From NCBI RefSeq assembly GCF_003259255.1, contig NZ_QGOL01000003.1:1-64000 (forward strand): a stretch of DNA of 64,000 bases, written 5' to 3'. The notes beneath the pieces were generated by a model. It was not told the DNA's origin, did not search any database, and saw nothing but the letters and a program-made list of their open reading frames with translations. Source of the DNA: Algoriphagus litoralis. Lineage in GTDB: Bacteria; Bacteroidota; Bacteroidia; Cytophagales; Cyclobacteriaceae. Both the position numbers and the translations under genes were made by a program. Position 1 is the first letter of the stretch, and every line of letters starts with the position of its first letter. Below, in pieces: positions 36,081 through 46,278 of this stretch.

Positions 36081-39000
36081 ATGAGAAAGTTTCTATCAAT
36101 TGCTTTCTCTCTGGCTTTGCTTTTCGGATTCAATTCCGCAGCTCAAAGTCAACAGAGAGTGTTGAAAGGAAAGGTCACTGCTTCGTCAGATGGTCTTCCT
36201 ATGCCAGGAGTTACAATCCTGGACAAGAGTAATCAAACCGGTACCACCACGGATGTGGATGGGATGTATTCGATCTCCGTTTCAGATCAATCAGTTTTGG
36301 TATTTTCATTCATTGGCTTTACCAGCCAGGAATTCACTGTGGGCAATCAATCCGAACTGAATGTGGTTTTGGATGAATCTGCTAGTGACCTATCAGAAGT
36401 TGTCGTGACAGCTTTTGGTTTGGAAAGAGAAAAGAAGGCCTTGGGTTATTCTGTTACCCAACTGGGTGGAGACAGATTTACAGAGGCTCGTGCGATCAAC
36501 GCAGGTAATGCGCTTTCCGGAAAAGTAGCCGGTGTGAACGTCACTCCGCCTGCCACAGGTGCTGCCGGGTCCACCCGTGTGGTAATCCGCGGTGGATCTT
36601 CACTGACAGGTAATGACCAACCACTCTATGTAGTCAACGGTATTCCTATCGAATCAGGAAACCTAGGAAATGCAGGGATGTGGGGTGGAAATGACTCAGG
36701 TGACGGTCTTGCCTCAATCTCTCCGGATGATATTGAAAGTATGTCTGTCTTGAAAGGTAACGCAGCTGCTGCACTTTATGGTGCTAGAGCAGCCAATGGC
36801 GTTATTCTCATTACCACCAAAAGCGGTAAATCCAGAAAAGGTGTAGGGGTTTCATTCAACTCAAGCATCCTGTTTGACAATGTTTGGGATCAGACTGACT
36901 GGCAAAGAACCTATGGCCCGGGTCGTGATGGCCGAGTGTCTTCCTCTTCTTCAGAAGCGATGGAAGATGCAACCAACGGTTGGGGTGCAATGTATGACGG
37001 ATCTCCAGTGGTTCAGTTTGACAATGTCGCCAGACCTTATTCTTTCACCGGAGAAGGACTCTCTGATTTCTATGAGACGGCTTACACGCTGACAAACTCG
37101 ATCGCATTTGATGGAGGAAACGAAAGCACTAACTATCGTTTTTCATTTTCTGATCTGACCAACAACGATATCATGCCAAATGCTGAGTTTAACAGAAGAG
37201 TGGCTAATATCAATGTAAACAGCAAGTTGGGTAAGTTCACGCTAGGAGTAAGCGGCCAATACACTTTCCAAATGGCAAAAAACAGACCTAGACTCTCTGA
37301 CTCTCCAGGTAATGCCAACTTCTCTATGCTGGTAAAACCAGGTCATATTCCTTTGGATGTGATGAAAGGTGATCCAAACAAGCCAGGCGCACTTCCTGAC
37401 GGGACAGAACTTCGCTATCAGCAAAATACCTTCTCTACCAATCCATACTGGGCTGCATATCAGTTTTTCAGACAAGATGAGACAAACAGAATCTTGGGTA
37501 ATGTATCCTTGCAATATGACATCACAGATTGGTTGTATGTCCGAGGTAGAATCGGTCTGGATTTCCAGGCGCGTGTGGATGACAGTTCAGAAGCCTATGG
37601 AACTGCTTACAAGCCAAGAGGTGATTACAACGTAACCGAAAGAACAATCAGAGAAGATAATGCTGACTTGTTCATTGGCTTCAACAAAACCTTCGGCGAT
37701 TTCGCAGTGGACGGATTTGTGGGTGGAAACAGAATGAGAAGAACTGCCGAAAGCCTAAGAGGTGGAGGAAATGATTTGGTTATTCCATTCTTCCATAGTG
37801 TAAGAAATGTGGCTGCACCTACGATTGATTACGGATTCTCCGAATATGGAATCAATTCGTATTTCGCTTCTGCAAACTTGGCGTACAAAAACATGATTTT
37901 CTTGAACATGACTGCCAGAGAAGATCAGTTTTCTACACTTTCTCCTGAAAACTTCAAGTTGTTCTATCCTTCGGTGAGTTTGGGTGCAGTGATCAGCGAT
38001 ATGATTACTCTTCCAGAGCTGATCACGTTTGCCAAATTGCGTGGCTCTTGGGGTCAAGCAGGTGGTGGAGCACCAAATCCTTATGCGCTTAACCTGACTT
38101 ACGGACTGGTAGGAAATGGCCACTTGGGCGGTAACCTCGGTCAAATCAACAACGGTGCTATTCCAAACTCAACACTGAAACCATATACTTCTACTGAATA
38201 TGAATTCGGTGCAGATTTGAGATTCTTCAAAAACAGATTGGGAATCGATGTGGCTTACTACAACAGATTGACCAATGACGATATCTTGAACACAGGTATT
38301 TCTAGTACTTCAGGTTTTGGATCTACTACGGTCAATATCGGTGAGTTGAGAAATAAGGGTATTGAACTTTTGGTGAATGTCACTCCAATCTCCAGAGATT
38401 TCAGATGGGATGTGTCTTTCAATTTTGCAAATAACATCTCTGAGGTACTTAGCCTAGGTGTGGATGCTTTCGGAGATCCTATTGATTTCATCAACTTGGG
38501 AAATAGCCGATTGATGCGTGAATCTATCAGACATATCGTGGGTCAGCCACTTGGTATGATCGCTGGATTTAAGCACTTGATGATCGATGGTCAGAAAGTA
38601 TACGATGCTAATGGATTCCCGGTAACTACAGCTGGACTTGAAACTATCGCAGAAGGCCGTCACCCAATTTCAGGTGGTATCAGCAATACCTTCAGCTACA
38701 AAGGATTCAGATTGTACACTTTGATCGATTTCAGACAGGGCGGTAGCATGATGTCTGGTACCAACTACTTTGGTTATACCAACGGTTTGCACCAAGAGAC
38801 TTTGGTAGGCAGAAATGGTGGAATTACAGTATCTGGTGTTGACGTAAACGGTGAGGCAAATACCTGGACTATCGGTGCTGATCCGACTAATCAGGCTAAT
38901 TATACCTTGGATCAGTATTATGCTGCTTACGCTAGAGTTACTGAGAATGTGGTATATGATGCCTCTTTCGGGAAGTTGAGAGAATTAAACCTTGGATATA

Positions 39001-39206
39001 CATTCTCTAACAGCCTATTGAGCAAAACTCCAATTCAGACACTTACACTTTCCTTTGTAGGAAGAAACTTGGCGCTATTGTGGTCGAATGTTCCAAATGT
39101 GGATCCTGAGTCTGCTTATGCAGTGGATGGAAACTCTCAAGGTTTGGAATTCTTTGGTATGCCTACCAACAGAAGTTTCGGCTTTAACCTATCGGCTACT
39201 TTCTAA
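36081..39206 (+). CDS. SusC/RagA-type TonB-dependent outer-membrane transporter
   Basis: Imports oligosaccharides (or other large nutrients) across the outer membrane, energised by TonB. 1041 aa from ATG 36081 (a TTG at 36072 is open but MRKFLSIAF is the natural signal start). Signal peptide to about AQSQQ; CarboxypepD_reg-like domain (about 25-105, LKGKVTASSDGLPMPGVTI); TonB plug (about 115-235) with the SusC signature DDIESMSVLKGNAAAALYGARAANGVILITTK; 22-strand barrel to the terminal aromatic FNLSATF. Next gene is the cognate SusD 21 bases downstream. The ligand is not predictable; the neighbours point to an amino-sugar glycan. Confidence 0.95.
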   Translation: MRKFLSIAFSLALLFGFNSAAQSQQRVLKGKVTASSDGLPMPGVTILDKSNQTGTTTDVDGMYSISVSDQSVLVFSFIGFTSQEFTVGNQSELNVVLDESASDLSEVVVTAFGLEREKKALGYSVTQLGGDRFTEARAINAGNALSGKVAGVNVTPPATGAAGSTRVVIRGGSSLTGNDQPLYVVNGIPIESGNLGNAGMWGGNDSGDGLASISPDDIESMSVLKGNAAAALYGARAANGVILITTKSGKSRKGVGVSFNSSILFDNVWDQTDWQRTYGPGRDGRVSSSSSEAMEDATNGWGAMYDGSPVVQFDNVARPYSFTGEGLSDFYETAYTLTNSIAFDGGNESTNYRFSFSDLTNNDIMPNAEFNRRVANINVNSKLGKFTLGVSGQYTFQMAKNRPRLSDSPGNANFSMLVKPGHIPLDVMKGDPNKPGALPDGTELRYQQNTFSTNPYWAAYQFFRQDETNRILGNVSLQYDITDWLYVRGRIGLDFQARVDDSSEAYGTAYKPRGDYNVTERTIREDNADLFIGFNKTFGDFAVDGFVGGNRMRRTAESLRGGGNDLVIPFFHSVRNVAAPTIDYGFSEYGINSYFASANLAYKNMIFLNMTAREDQFSTLSPENFKLFYPSVSLGAVISDMITLPELITFAKLRGSWGQAGGGAPNPYALNLTYGLVGNGHLGGNLGQINNGAIPNSTLKPYTSTEYEFGADLRFFKNRLGIDVAYYNRLTNDDILNTGISSTSGFGSTTVNIGELRNKGIELLVNVTPISRDFRWDVSFNFANNISEVLSLGVDAFGDPIDFINLGNSRLMRESIRHIVGQPLGMIAGFKHLMIDGQKVYDANGFPVTTAGLETIAEGRHPISGGISNTFSYKGFRLYTLIDFRQGGSMMSGTNYFGYTNGLHQETLVGRNGGITVSGVDVNGEANTWTIGADPTNQANYTLDQYYAAYARVTENVVYDASFGKLRELNLGYTFSNSLLSKTPIQTLTLSFVGRNLALLWSNVPNVDPESAYAVDGNSQGLEFFGMPTNRSFGFNLSATF

Positions 39207-39227
39207 TCTATTGGAAAAACCAAAAAC

Positions 39228-40808
39228 ATGCGAAATATGAAATTTACAAATAAACTGGCAGCGCTTCTTCTAGCAGGTTCGCTTGGGCTTTTCACCTCTT
39301 GTGATGAAAGCGCCTTGCTGGATCTCAACGTAGACCAAAATGCTGCTACAGATATAGACATGGCCTATTTATTTTCTTTGGGCACTTTGAGAATTGCCGG
39401 AGAATATGAAAATACCCGTGTTCCAATGCTCTATGCAGCAACGATGATTCAGCATACTGCTTCCACTGCTGGCTATTTCAGTGGAGATAAGTATCTGTAC
39501 AATGCACAGTATAGCGGTGCCTACATGGAAAGCCACTATACCGGTGTGGTACGATTGTTTCAGCACGTGATCACAAGAACGCAGGAAGACCCGACTATGG
39601 ATAATTTTAGGGCAGCTTCTATGGTTCTTAAGGTATTTGACCTTCACAGAATGACCGATATCTATGGTGATATTCCTTACTCTGAAGCAGGCAAAGGTCT
39701 GGATGGACCGGAATATTGGTTTCCAAAATACGATTCACAAGAGGAGGTTTACAATGCCATGATCGCGGACTTGCTTCAGGCTAGAAGTTTGTTTTCTGAG
39801 TCTGCAAGAGGTTTTGGTGCGCAGGATTTCATCTACGAAGGAGACATCTCAAAATGGAGAAAATTCACCAACTCCCTTTTGATGAGAATCGCCATGAGAA
39901 TGAGCAATGTGGACGAAGCTAAAGCGAGAGCTGTCTTTGCGGAAGCAAGTAGCAATGGTGCCTTTGAATCTATCGATGATATGGCTACTATTATTTTTGC
40001 CACCGGACCACAGGGAATCAACAGAAACGGTCTGAATGACGGATACTGGGGTAACAACAAATACTCCAGAGACTGCAAAATTTCAGATACCTTCTTCCAG
40101 TGGATGAAGACCAACAATGATCCAAGACTTACCATTGTAGCTGGACCAATTGGCAATCCGGAAGATCCAAGCACTTGGGTTTCTGATGTCGATGCACTGA
40201 GAGGAATGCCAAATGGCTACACTTCTACCACATTGAGACCACTATTGTCTCCAGAGGACTTAGCGGCATACAATGCGAACGGAAATAGAATCTACTCCAT
40301 GCTCAATCTGAAATATTTGGATTGGGAAGATCCGTACTACCTGATTTCTTACGCTGAAGTGGAGTTGATGAAGGCTGAGGCAGCGTTGAAAGGCTGGATC
40401 TCCTCTGATGCTACTGAGCACTTCAACAAAGGTGTAGCTGCTGCAATTAACTCATGGACATTATTTGATGCTTCATTTGCAAGAACCCCAGAGCAAGTTC
40501 AGGCTTATATCGCCGGAAGAGGTTTTGGAGCGGCATCTACTGAAGATAAACTTCGTCTGATCGGTGAGGAATACTGGGCAGCCACTTACCTCAATGACAT
40601 TGAGTCTTGGGCAAACTGGAGAAGAACAGGCTATCCTGCTTTGACTCCTACTCAGGATCCGAATGCTTTTGAAGGCAATTTCATCCCAAGAAGATTGAGA
40701 TATTGGGAAAATGAAATCGGCTCAAACCCTGAAAATTATCAGGCCGCAACTGCACGAATGGGTGGTGATCTATTCGCTACTAAAATGTGGTGGGACGGAG
40801 GAAATTAA
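39228..40808 (+). CDS. SusD/RagB-family surface glycan-binding lipoprotein (SusD-like_2)
   Basis: Partner lid of the SusC transporter, anchored on the cell surface. 526 aa; lipoprotein signal with lipobox LFTSC (Cys about 25), then the helical TPR-like SusD fold. The sequence style (ATDIDMAYLFSLGTLRIAGEYEN, KVFDLHRMTDIYGDIPYSEAGKG, RRLRYWENEIGSNPENYQ near the end) is that of the SusD-like_2 subfamily. ATG 39228 or 39237 are both acceptable. Co-transcribed with susC; a terminator-like hairpin follows before the GH18 gene. Confidence 0.93.
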   Translation: MRNMKFTNKLAALLLAGSLGLFTSCDESALLDLNVDQNAATDIDMAYLFSLGTLRIAGEYENTRVPMLYAATMIQHTASTAGYFSGDKYLYNAQYSGAYMESHYTGVVRLFQHVITRTQEDPTMDNFRAASMVLKVFDLHRMTDIYGDIPYSEAGKGLDGPEYWFPKYDSQEEVYNAMIADLLQARSLFSESARGFGAQDFIYEGDISKWRKFTNSLLMRIAMRMSNVDEAKARAVFAEASSNGAFESIDDMATIIFATGPQGINRNGLNDGYWGNNKYSRDCKISDTFFQWMKTNNDPRLTIVAGPIGNPEDPSTWVSDVDALRGMPNGYTSTTLRPLLSPEDLAAYNANGNRIYSMLNLKYLDWEDPYYLISYAEVELMKAEAALKGWISSDATEHFNKGVAAAINSWTLFDASFARTPEQVQAYIAGRGFGAASTEDKLRLIGEEYWAATYLNDIESWANWRRTGYPALTPTQDPNAFEGNFIPRRLRYWENEIGSNPENYQAATARMGGDLFATKMWWDGGN

Positions 40809-40830
40809 TCTTTCGTTAATTTGATACCTT

Positions 40831-40868
40831 AACAGCCGTTTTGATCTAGGTCAAAGCGGCTGTTTTTT
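40831..40868 (+). terminator. Hairpin between susD and the GH18 gene, partial terminator
   Basis: AACAGCCG / CGGCTGTT outer stem with a partly paired inner region, followed by seven T. Placed inside a same-strand gene series, so it may lower expression of the downstream enzymes compared with SusCD. Confidence 0.7.
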
Positions 40869-40900
40869 TATTTTTACCCAAGAAAATAACTACTCAAAAA

Positions 40901-42037
40901 ATGAAATACTGGTTAATTGCGAGTTTGTGTTTGATCTTATCCTGCACCGAAAAAAACCAAATCGAAGAAACTGAACAGAGATCTTATTTCATCGTCGGCT
41001 ATGTCGCAGGATGGAAAACAGTAAATCCAAAGAAAATTCCTGCCGAAAAACTCACCCATATCAACTACGCCTTTGCGAATGTTGAAGATGGTGTGGTGAC
41101 ACATATTGAAGGCAGAACTGCCAAAGACAGCACTAATTTTTTGATGCTACAGCAGCTTAAAGCCAGAAATCCTGACTTAAAGATTCTCGTTTCCATCGGC
41201 GGATGGACCCATTCCAAAGGATTCTCTGATGCGGTTTTGACCGAGGAAGGAAGAAAGAAACTGACTGATTCAGGGATAGACTTCCTCTTGAAATACAATC
41301 TTGATGGATTGGATTTTGACTGGGAATATCCAGGCTATCCAGGAGACAATAATCCCTATCGGCCTGAGGATAAGGAGAATTTCGTCGCCATGCTCAAGAG
41401 CTTCCGAGAGGCATTGGATTCGGTAGGAAATTTAAATGGGAAAAAATACCTCAGTACCATTGCATCTGGAGGATTCAGAGGTTATCTCGAAGTCAATAAT
41501 ATGGCAGAGGCGCAGAAATACCTCGATTTCATCAATATCATGGCTTATGATTTTTATACCGCAGGAGATGATGTGACGGGGCATCATGCGAATCTTTTTC
41601 CAAGTGGGTCAAAAGGTAGATCTGCACAAACTACCGTGGAAGAGCATATTGAATTTGGCATACCTGCCGAAAAGCTTGTCCTTGGCGTACCTTTCTATGG
41701 ACGGATGTGGGTAGGCGTTGAAATGAATGAAAATGGTCTTTTCCAACATGGTAAATTCAAAATGGGGCTTCCTTACCATCAGGTTTATGCCTTCTCCAAA
41801 AACTCAGCCTATTCCAGATTTTGGGATACGAATGCCGGTGCACCTTACCTTTTCTCTGTCAAGGACTCCACATGGATCACTTTTGAGGATGAAGAATCTT
41901 TGGGTTTGAAAGTGAAGTTTATCAAAGAAAAAGGACTTGCAGGGGTGATGTTTTGGGAATTGTCTGAGGACAATACCGGGACACTTCTGGAGGCATTGCA
42001 CTCCGAATTGCAGCCAAAGAAAGATTCGATAAACTAA
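40901..42037 (+). CDS. GH18 glycosidase (chitinase-like), lipoprotein
   Basis: Hydrolyses beta-1,4 bonds next to N-acetylglucosamine by substrate-assisted catalysis. 378 aa. Lipoprotein signal MKYWLIASLCLILSC (Cys15); GH18 barrel with SIGGW motif (98-102) and the catalytic DGLDFDWE (135-142; Glu142 is the acid, Asp140 helps the acetamido group). MAYDFY and the terminal GVMFWELSED are the other usual substrate residues. Single domain without a carbohydrate-binding module. As a surface or periplasmic lipoprotein it fits the SusCD system; chitin or N-glycan fragments are the likely class of substrate. Three bases separate it from the kinase gene. Confidence 0.92.
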   Translation: MKYWLIASLCLILSCTEKNQIEETEQRSYFIVGYVAGWKTVNPKKIPAEKLTHINYAFANVEDGVVTHIEGRTAKDSTNFLMLQQLKARNPDLKILVSIGGWTHSKGFSDAVLTEEGRKKLTDSGIDFLLKYNLDGLDFDWEYPGYPGDNNPYRPEDKENFVAMLKSFREALDSVGNLNGKKYLSTIASGGFRGYLEVNNMAEAQKYLDFINIMAYDFYTAGDDVTGHHANLFPSGSKGRSAQTTVEEHIEFGIPAEKLVLGVPFYGRMWVGVEMNENGLFQHGKFKMGLPYHQVYAFSKNSAYSRFWDTNAGAPYLFSVKDSTWITFEDEESLGLKVKFIKEKGLAGVMFWELSEDNTGTLLEALHSELQPKKDSIN

Positions 42038-42040
42038 AAT

Positions 42041-42910
42041 ATGACTTGGATCGGAGTAGACATCGGCGGCTCCCATATAGCTGCTGCTCAAATCTGTCTT
42101 AGCGGAGATGATGTGAGCATCTCCAACTTTGTCGAAGCAGATGTGGATACCTTTGGAGAGGTCAATGAGATTATTAGGGAATGGTCTCGAGTAATAAGGC
42201 AAGCGAATGGAGGTGCAGCCGACATGAAAGTGGGAATTGCAATGCCGGGCCCTTATGACTATGAAAATGGTGTTTCCTTGATCAAGGATCAGGGGAAAAT
42301 GAAATCTCTATTAGGATTATCTGTGAGAAATCTTCTCGCCGAAAGTTTGGCTATCGATCCAAAAGCCATTGTCTTTACCAATGATGCAGAGGCATTCCTC
42401 CTTGGCGAAAGTCTGGCAGGAGCGGGACGTAGCTTTAAAAATGCCATCGGTCTGACTCTGGGAACAGGATTAGGTTCAGCGATCAAAATCGAAGATGTAG
42501 TCAAAGATGCCAAGCTTTGGACTGCCCCTTTTCGAGATGGAATTGCAGAAGATTATTTAGGGACTTCTTGGTTTAAGACCCAATCCTTCCAAAAGTTTGG
42601 TTTGGAAATAGCCGGGGTGAAAGAACTGCTCGCCAAAGAGTTTGATTCACAAGTTTCGGACTCGATTTTTGCTGAGTTTGGAAGGACACTCGGCGAGTTT
42701 CTCGAGCAATACATCATTCGCCTCCACTGTCAGGGCGTGGTTTTGGGAGGGAAAATTGCCCGGGCCAGCGAACGATTTATACCCTACACCCAGGCCTATT
42801 TAGCGCCTTTACACTATCCTTTTGAAATCAAAGTTTCTGAAATGGAAGAGAAAGCGACCCTTGTTGGCGCCTGTCATCCATTTTTGAGTGAATCCCAAAT
42901 GAAAAGTTAA
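42041..42910 (+). CDS. ROK-family sugar kinase without the zinc motif
   Basis: Probable cytoplasmic ATP-dependent kinase for glucose, N-acetylglucosamine or a related sugar freed by the GH18 enzyme. 289 aa. The phosphate-1 motif VDIGGSH is near residues 6-12, the catalytic Asp in FTNDAEAF near 109, and the ATP loop GLTLGTGLGSA near 137-147. The usual ROK GHxxx..CxCGxxGC zinc-binding motif is replaced by APFRDGIAEDYLGTSWF, so the sugar site may differ. Tight operon: 3 bases after GH18 and the stop overlaps the next ATG by one base. Confidence 0.8.
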   Translation: MTWIGVDIGGSHIAAAQICLSGDDVSISNFVEADVDTFGEVNEIIREWSRVIRQANGGAADMKVGIAMPGPYDYENGVSLIKDQGKMKSLLGLSVRNLLAESLAIDPKAIVFTNDAEAFLLGESLAGAGRSFKNAIGLTLGTGLGSAIKIEDVVKDAKLWTAPFRDGIAEDYLGTSWFKTQSFQKFGLEIAGVKELLAKEFDSQVSDSIFAEFGRTLGEFLEQYIIRLHCQGVVLGGKIARASERFIPYTQAYLAPLHYPFEIKVSEMEEKATLVGACHPFLSESQMKS

Positions 42911-44760
42911 TGAAACGATTTTCCCTTTTTTGCCTCCTTTTGCTTTTTCACCAATTGAGTTTTGCTCAGCAATTCTATGATTTGATCATTGTAGGTGGAG
43001 GAGCCAGTGGCACAGCCGCCGGGATTGCTGCTGGAAGGCTTGGTGCCAAAACTCTCATTATCGAGCAGACAACTTGGTTGGGAGGAATGCTGACTTCTGC
43101 CGGGGTATCAGCGATTGATGGGAATCATCGGCTGCCCTCAGGGATTTGGGGGGAATTTAAGGCTGAGCTGGAGGCCTATTATGGAGGGCCAGAAAAGCTG
43201 GCAACCGGCTGGGTAAGCAATACGCTCTTTGAACCCAAGGTCGGAAATGAAATATTAAAGAAAATGGCATCCAATGTCGAGCCTCTAAGCATTTCATATG
43301 AGAGCACCTGGGAAAAGGCATATTATGAGGATGGACTCTGGACGCTTGTTTTTACTAAAAACGGAAAGGAAGAAACTGTCACTTCAAAACTTCTAATCGA
43401 CGCTACAGAATTGGGTGACGTGGCTGCAGCACAGGGTTTGCCTTACCGACTGGGTATGGATGCTCGAGCGGAAATAGGAGAGGAGTTTGCTCCAGATGCA
43501 GCGAATGATATCATTCAAGATCTAACTTATGTGGCGACTTTGCAGGATTTTGGACCTCGTGCTGACATGACGATTCCCAGACCTGCCAACTACGATCCGG
43601 CCGAGTTTGCCTGCGCCTGTGCGCATGCCGATCCGACAACTGACGATGCCCCAACTTTGGATTGTGGCAAAATGCTGGACTATGGTAAACTCCCAAATGG
43701 GAAATACATGATCAATTGGCCAAACTGCGGCAATGATCACTATGTGAATCTAGTGGAAATGAGCCCTGCGGAGCGGAAGTTAGAAATTGAAAAGGCCAAA
43801 CAGACTACCCTGAGATTTGTATATTACATTCAGCACGAACTTGGTTTCAAGCACCTTGGACTGGCTGAGGGAGAATATCCAACTCAAGATAAGCTTCCGA
43901 TGATTCCCTACCACAGAGAATCCAGAAGGTATCATGGACTGGTGGATTTTACTTTACCCTTCGTCAGGACGCCTTATTCTGCCCCTAGTCCGATGTATCG
44001 TACAGGAGTGGCAGTTGGAGACTATACGATCGATCACCACCACAAGAAGAATTTGGAAGCACCCGCCATTGACTTTATCAAAATCAGGGTTCCTTCCTAC
44101 AATGTCCCGCTTGGCGCTTTGATTCCGGCAAATCATCCAGCTTTAATTTTGGCGGAGAAGAGCATCTCTGTTTCCAATATTGTCAATGGAGCTTCCCGGC
44201 TTCAGCCTGTGGTATTGGGAATAGGTCATGCTGCTGGAGTTTTGGCAGCTGCAGCTTTGCAAGAAAATAAACCCCTCTCTGAAGTTTCGATTCGCCGGGT
44301 TCAGCAATTGCTTTTGGATCAAAAAGCCTACCTCATGCCTTTTTTGGACATGAATCCAAGTGAACCACATTTTCAAGCTATGCAAAAGGCAGGAGCAGCT
44401 GGAATTGTCAAAGGCGAGGGTGTACCCTATCTCTGGGCGAATCAAACGTGGTTTTATCCAGAAAGACTGGTTTCAGAATTTGAACTTGTGGATGGACTGA
44501 GACCGATGTATTCGGAACTGAGCGAGTTTTGGGGAGCTTCTGGAGATTACTTGACAGCGGCCAGGCTTTGGGTCTTTCTAAAAATGATCAAACCCGAATT
44601 AAAAGAAGAGGACCTGCTTAGCGCCTGGAAAACTGGAAATTTGGAGAGTGATTTTTCTATGGAGAAAAAATTAAACCGTAGAGAAGTCTCGGTTCTTTTG
44701 GATGAATTGCTGAATTTCTTTGAGAAGGAAGTGGATTGGAAAGGCGATTTTAGGAAGTAA
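42910..44760 (+). CDS. Exported FAD-dependent oxidoreductase (FAD_oxidored family)
   Basis: 616 aa. Signal peptide (1-19, LSFAQ) then a PF12831-type flavoprotein fold: IIVGGGASGTAAGIAAGRLGAK binds FAD (about 25-46), EQTTWLGGMLTSAGVSAIDG follows, then a substrate domain and the second FAD segment VVLGIGHAAGVLAAAALQ. Related proteins occur in many polysaccharide-utilization loci (one is called xanthan lyase-like), but their substrate is unclear; oxidation or lyase action on a sugar product is inferred only from position. It overlaps the ROK kinase gene by one base, so translation is coupled. Last gene of the plus-strand operon. Confidence 0.85.
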   Translation: MKRFSLFCLLLLFHQLSFAQQFYDLIIVGGGASGTAAGIAAGRLGAKTLIIEQTTWLGGMLTSAGVSAIDGNHRLPSGIWGEFKAELEAYYGGPEKLATGWVSNTLFEPKVGNEILKKMASNVEPLSISYESTWEKAYYEDGLWTLVFTKNGKEETVTSKLLIDATELGDVAAAQGLPYRLGMDARAEIGEEFAPDAANDIIQDLTYVATLQDFGPRADMTIPRPANYDPAEFACACAHADPTTDDAPTLDCGKMLDYGKLPNGKYMINWPNCGNDHYVNLVEMSPAERKLEIEKAKQTTLRFVYYIQHELGFKHLGLAEGEYPTQDKLPMIPYHRESRRYHGLVDFTLPFVRTPYSAPSPMYRTGVAVGDYTIDHHHKKNLEAPAIDFIKIRVPSYNVPLGALIPANHPALILAEKSISVSNIVNGASRLQPVVLGIGHAAGVLAAAALQENKPLSEVSIRRVQQLLLDQKAYLMPFLDMNPSEPHFQAMQKAGAAGIVKGEGVPYLWANQTWFYPERLVSEFELVDGLRPMYSELSEFWGASGDYLTAARLWVFLKMIKPELKEEDLLSAWKTGNLESDFSMEKKLNRREVSVLLDELLNFFEKEVDWKGDFRK

Positions 44761-44833
44761 ATAGTTTAACGTATTGCATCGCGAGAGGTGGGAAAAAAGC
44801 CAACAATTAAGAGAATAAGCCTGATTTCAGATT

Positions 44834-46255
44834 TCAATTCTGAGAAATCCTTCCAGCCTTCCGATTCCCAGTTCCTTCTTTTCCAGTAAGCGCATCACCC
44901 ATATCTGCTCGGGCCTGATCTGCAAATCCATTGAGTAACCTGACGATTTCGGGATTTTGGGAAGTAAGGTCTGTCGTTTCGCCTTTATCCTTTGACAAAT
45001 CGAATAGCTGCGGATGTTCTAGCTTGATCTGCGAATACTTTACCGGAATGCCGTCATTTCGCATTGCTGTTTCGGCGGGAATTGTCCTGTAGGTGTGAGG
45101 AAATACCATTTTCCATTTGCCAAAAATGACAGCCTGAAGCTCATTTTTGTTGTAATACGCAAAATAGGGTTTCGATTCCGAGCTTTTTCCCTGGATCAAC
45201 TCCCAGATATCCGAGCCGTCGATTTTCAGTTCCGGTAGCTTGGATTCGGTTAGTTTGGCCAAAGTAGGCAGGATATCAATGGTCATCGCTGCCTGATCCT
45301 GAACAGTTCCCGCCGGAATTTTTCCCGGCCAGGTAAAGATGGCAGGGACTCGGATTCCGCCTTCCCAAGAGGTTCCTTTTCCCTCTTTTAATCCACCTTG
45401 CAATCCCGCATGGCCTCCGTACGATAGCCAAGGTCCGTTGTCGGAGGTGAAGATGATGAGTGTATTATCAGCCAGACCCAATTGTTCCAGCTTATTCCTG
45501 ATTTCACCAACTGACCAGTCAATCTCCATCATCACATCTCCGTATGCTCCCTGTTTTGATTTGCCATCAAACTTATCAGACACAAAGAGGGGTACATGAG
45601 GCATGCTATGCGCTAAGTACAGGAAAAATGGTTTCTTCTGATTTTTATCGATAAACTCGAGCGATTTATAGGTGTACCAAGAGGTCAATTCCCGTTGATC
45701 TTCAAGGTAAGCGATGGTCTTTTCGTCCTCGATAAGGGGGAGTGGAGGGTAATAATCCTTTGATTCCGGATGATTGGGCCACATATCATTGGAGTAGGGA
45801 AGGCCAAAATAGCTGTCAAATCCCTGTCGAGTCGGCAAAAACTGCGGGTGATGACCCAAATGCCATTTGCCTACCATTCCGGTTTGGTACCCATTCGATT
45901 TCAGCATTTCTGCAATGGTGGTTTCCGCTGGATTCAGACCATGATTTGCAGTGTGATCTAGTGCTCCAAAGAGTTCGAGCCGATTGGCATATGCGCCGGT
46001 AAGCAATGCTGCACGTGAAGCGGTACAGACTGCATGAGGTACGTAGAACTGGGTGAATCGGGTCCCCTCCGCAGCAAGTTGGTCTAGATTCGGTGTCTCC
46101 CAACCTTCGGCACCATAGCTTCCCAAATCACCATAGGCCATGTCATCCGCGAAAATCAGGATAATATTGGGTCTGTCAGCTTGTCTTTCTGTTTCCTTTG
46201 ATCCATTCAAAAAAATCAGAAGCGCTGTAAGTGGTAAGAAAAAGTGAATGGCCAT
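44834..46255 (-). CDS. Sulfatase (arylsulfatase, S1 family), exported
   Basis: Removes sulfate esters, probably from a sulfated sugar of the same locus. 473 aa with a hydrophobic signal (1-17). Metal-binding FADDMAYGD (34-42), formylglycine site CTASR (Cys77 to Arg81, the C-x-A-S-R type needing anaerobic or FGE-type maturation), GKWHLGH and TSDNGPW are all present. No maturation enzyme is in this window. Last gene of the minus-strand operon, 23 bases after the PAP2-like gene. Confidence 0.95.
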   Translation of the reverse strand: MAIHFFLPLTALLIFLNGSKETERQADRPNIILIFADDMAYGDLGSYGAEGWETPNLDQLAAEGTRFTQFYVPHAVCTASRAALLTGAYANRLELFGALDHTANHGLNPAETTIAEMLKSNGYQTGMVGKWHLGHHPQFLPTRQGFDSYFGLPYSNDMWPNHPESKDYYPPLPLIEDEKTIAYLEDQRELTSWYTYKSLEFIDKNQKKPFFLYLAHSMPHVPLFVSDKFDGKSKQGAYGDVMMEIDWSVGEIRNKLEQLGLADNTLIIFTSDNGPWLSYGGHAGLQGGLKEGKGTSWEGGIRVPAIFTWPGKIPAGTVQDQAAMTIDILPTLAKLTESKLPELKIDGSDIWELIQGKSSESKPYFAYYNKNELQAVIFGKWKMVFPHTYRTIPAETAMRNDGIPVKYSQIKLEHPQLFDLSKDKGETTDLTSQNPEIVRLLNGFADQARADMGDALTGKEGTGNRKAGRISQN

Positions 46256-46278
46256 ATCGAATTATCAATTTTGAGAGG

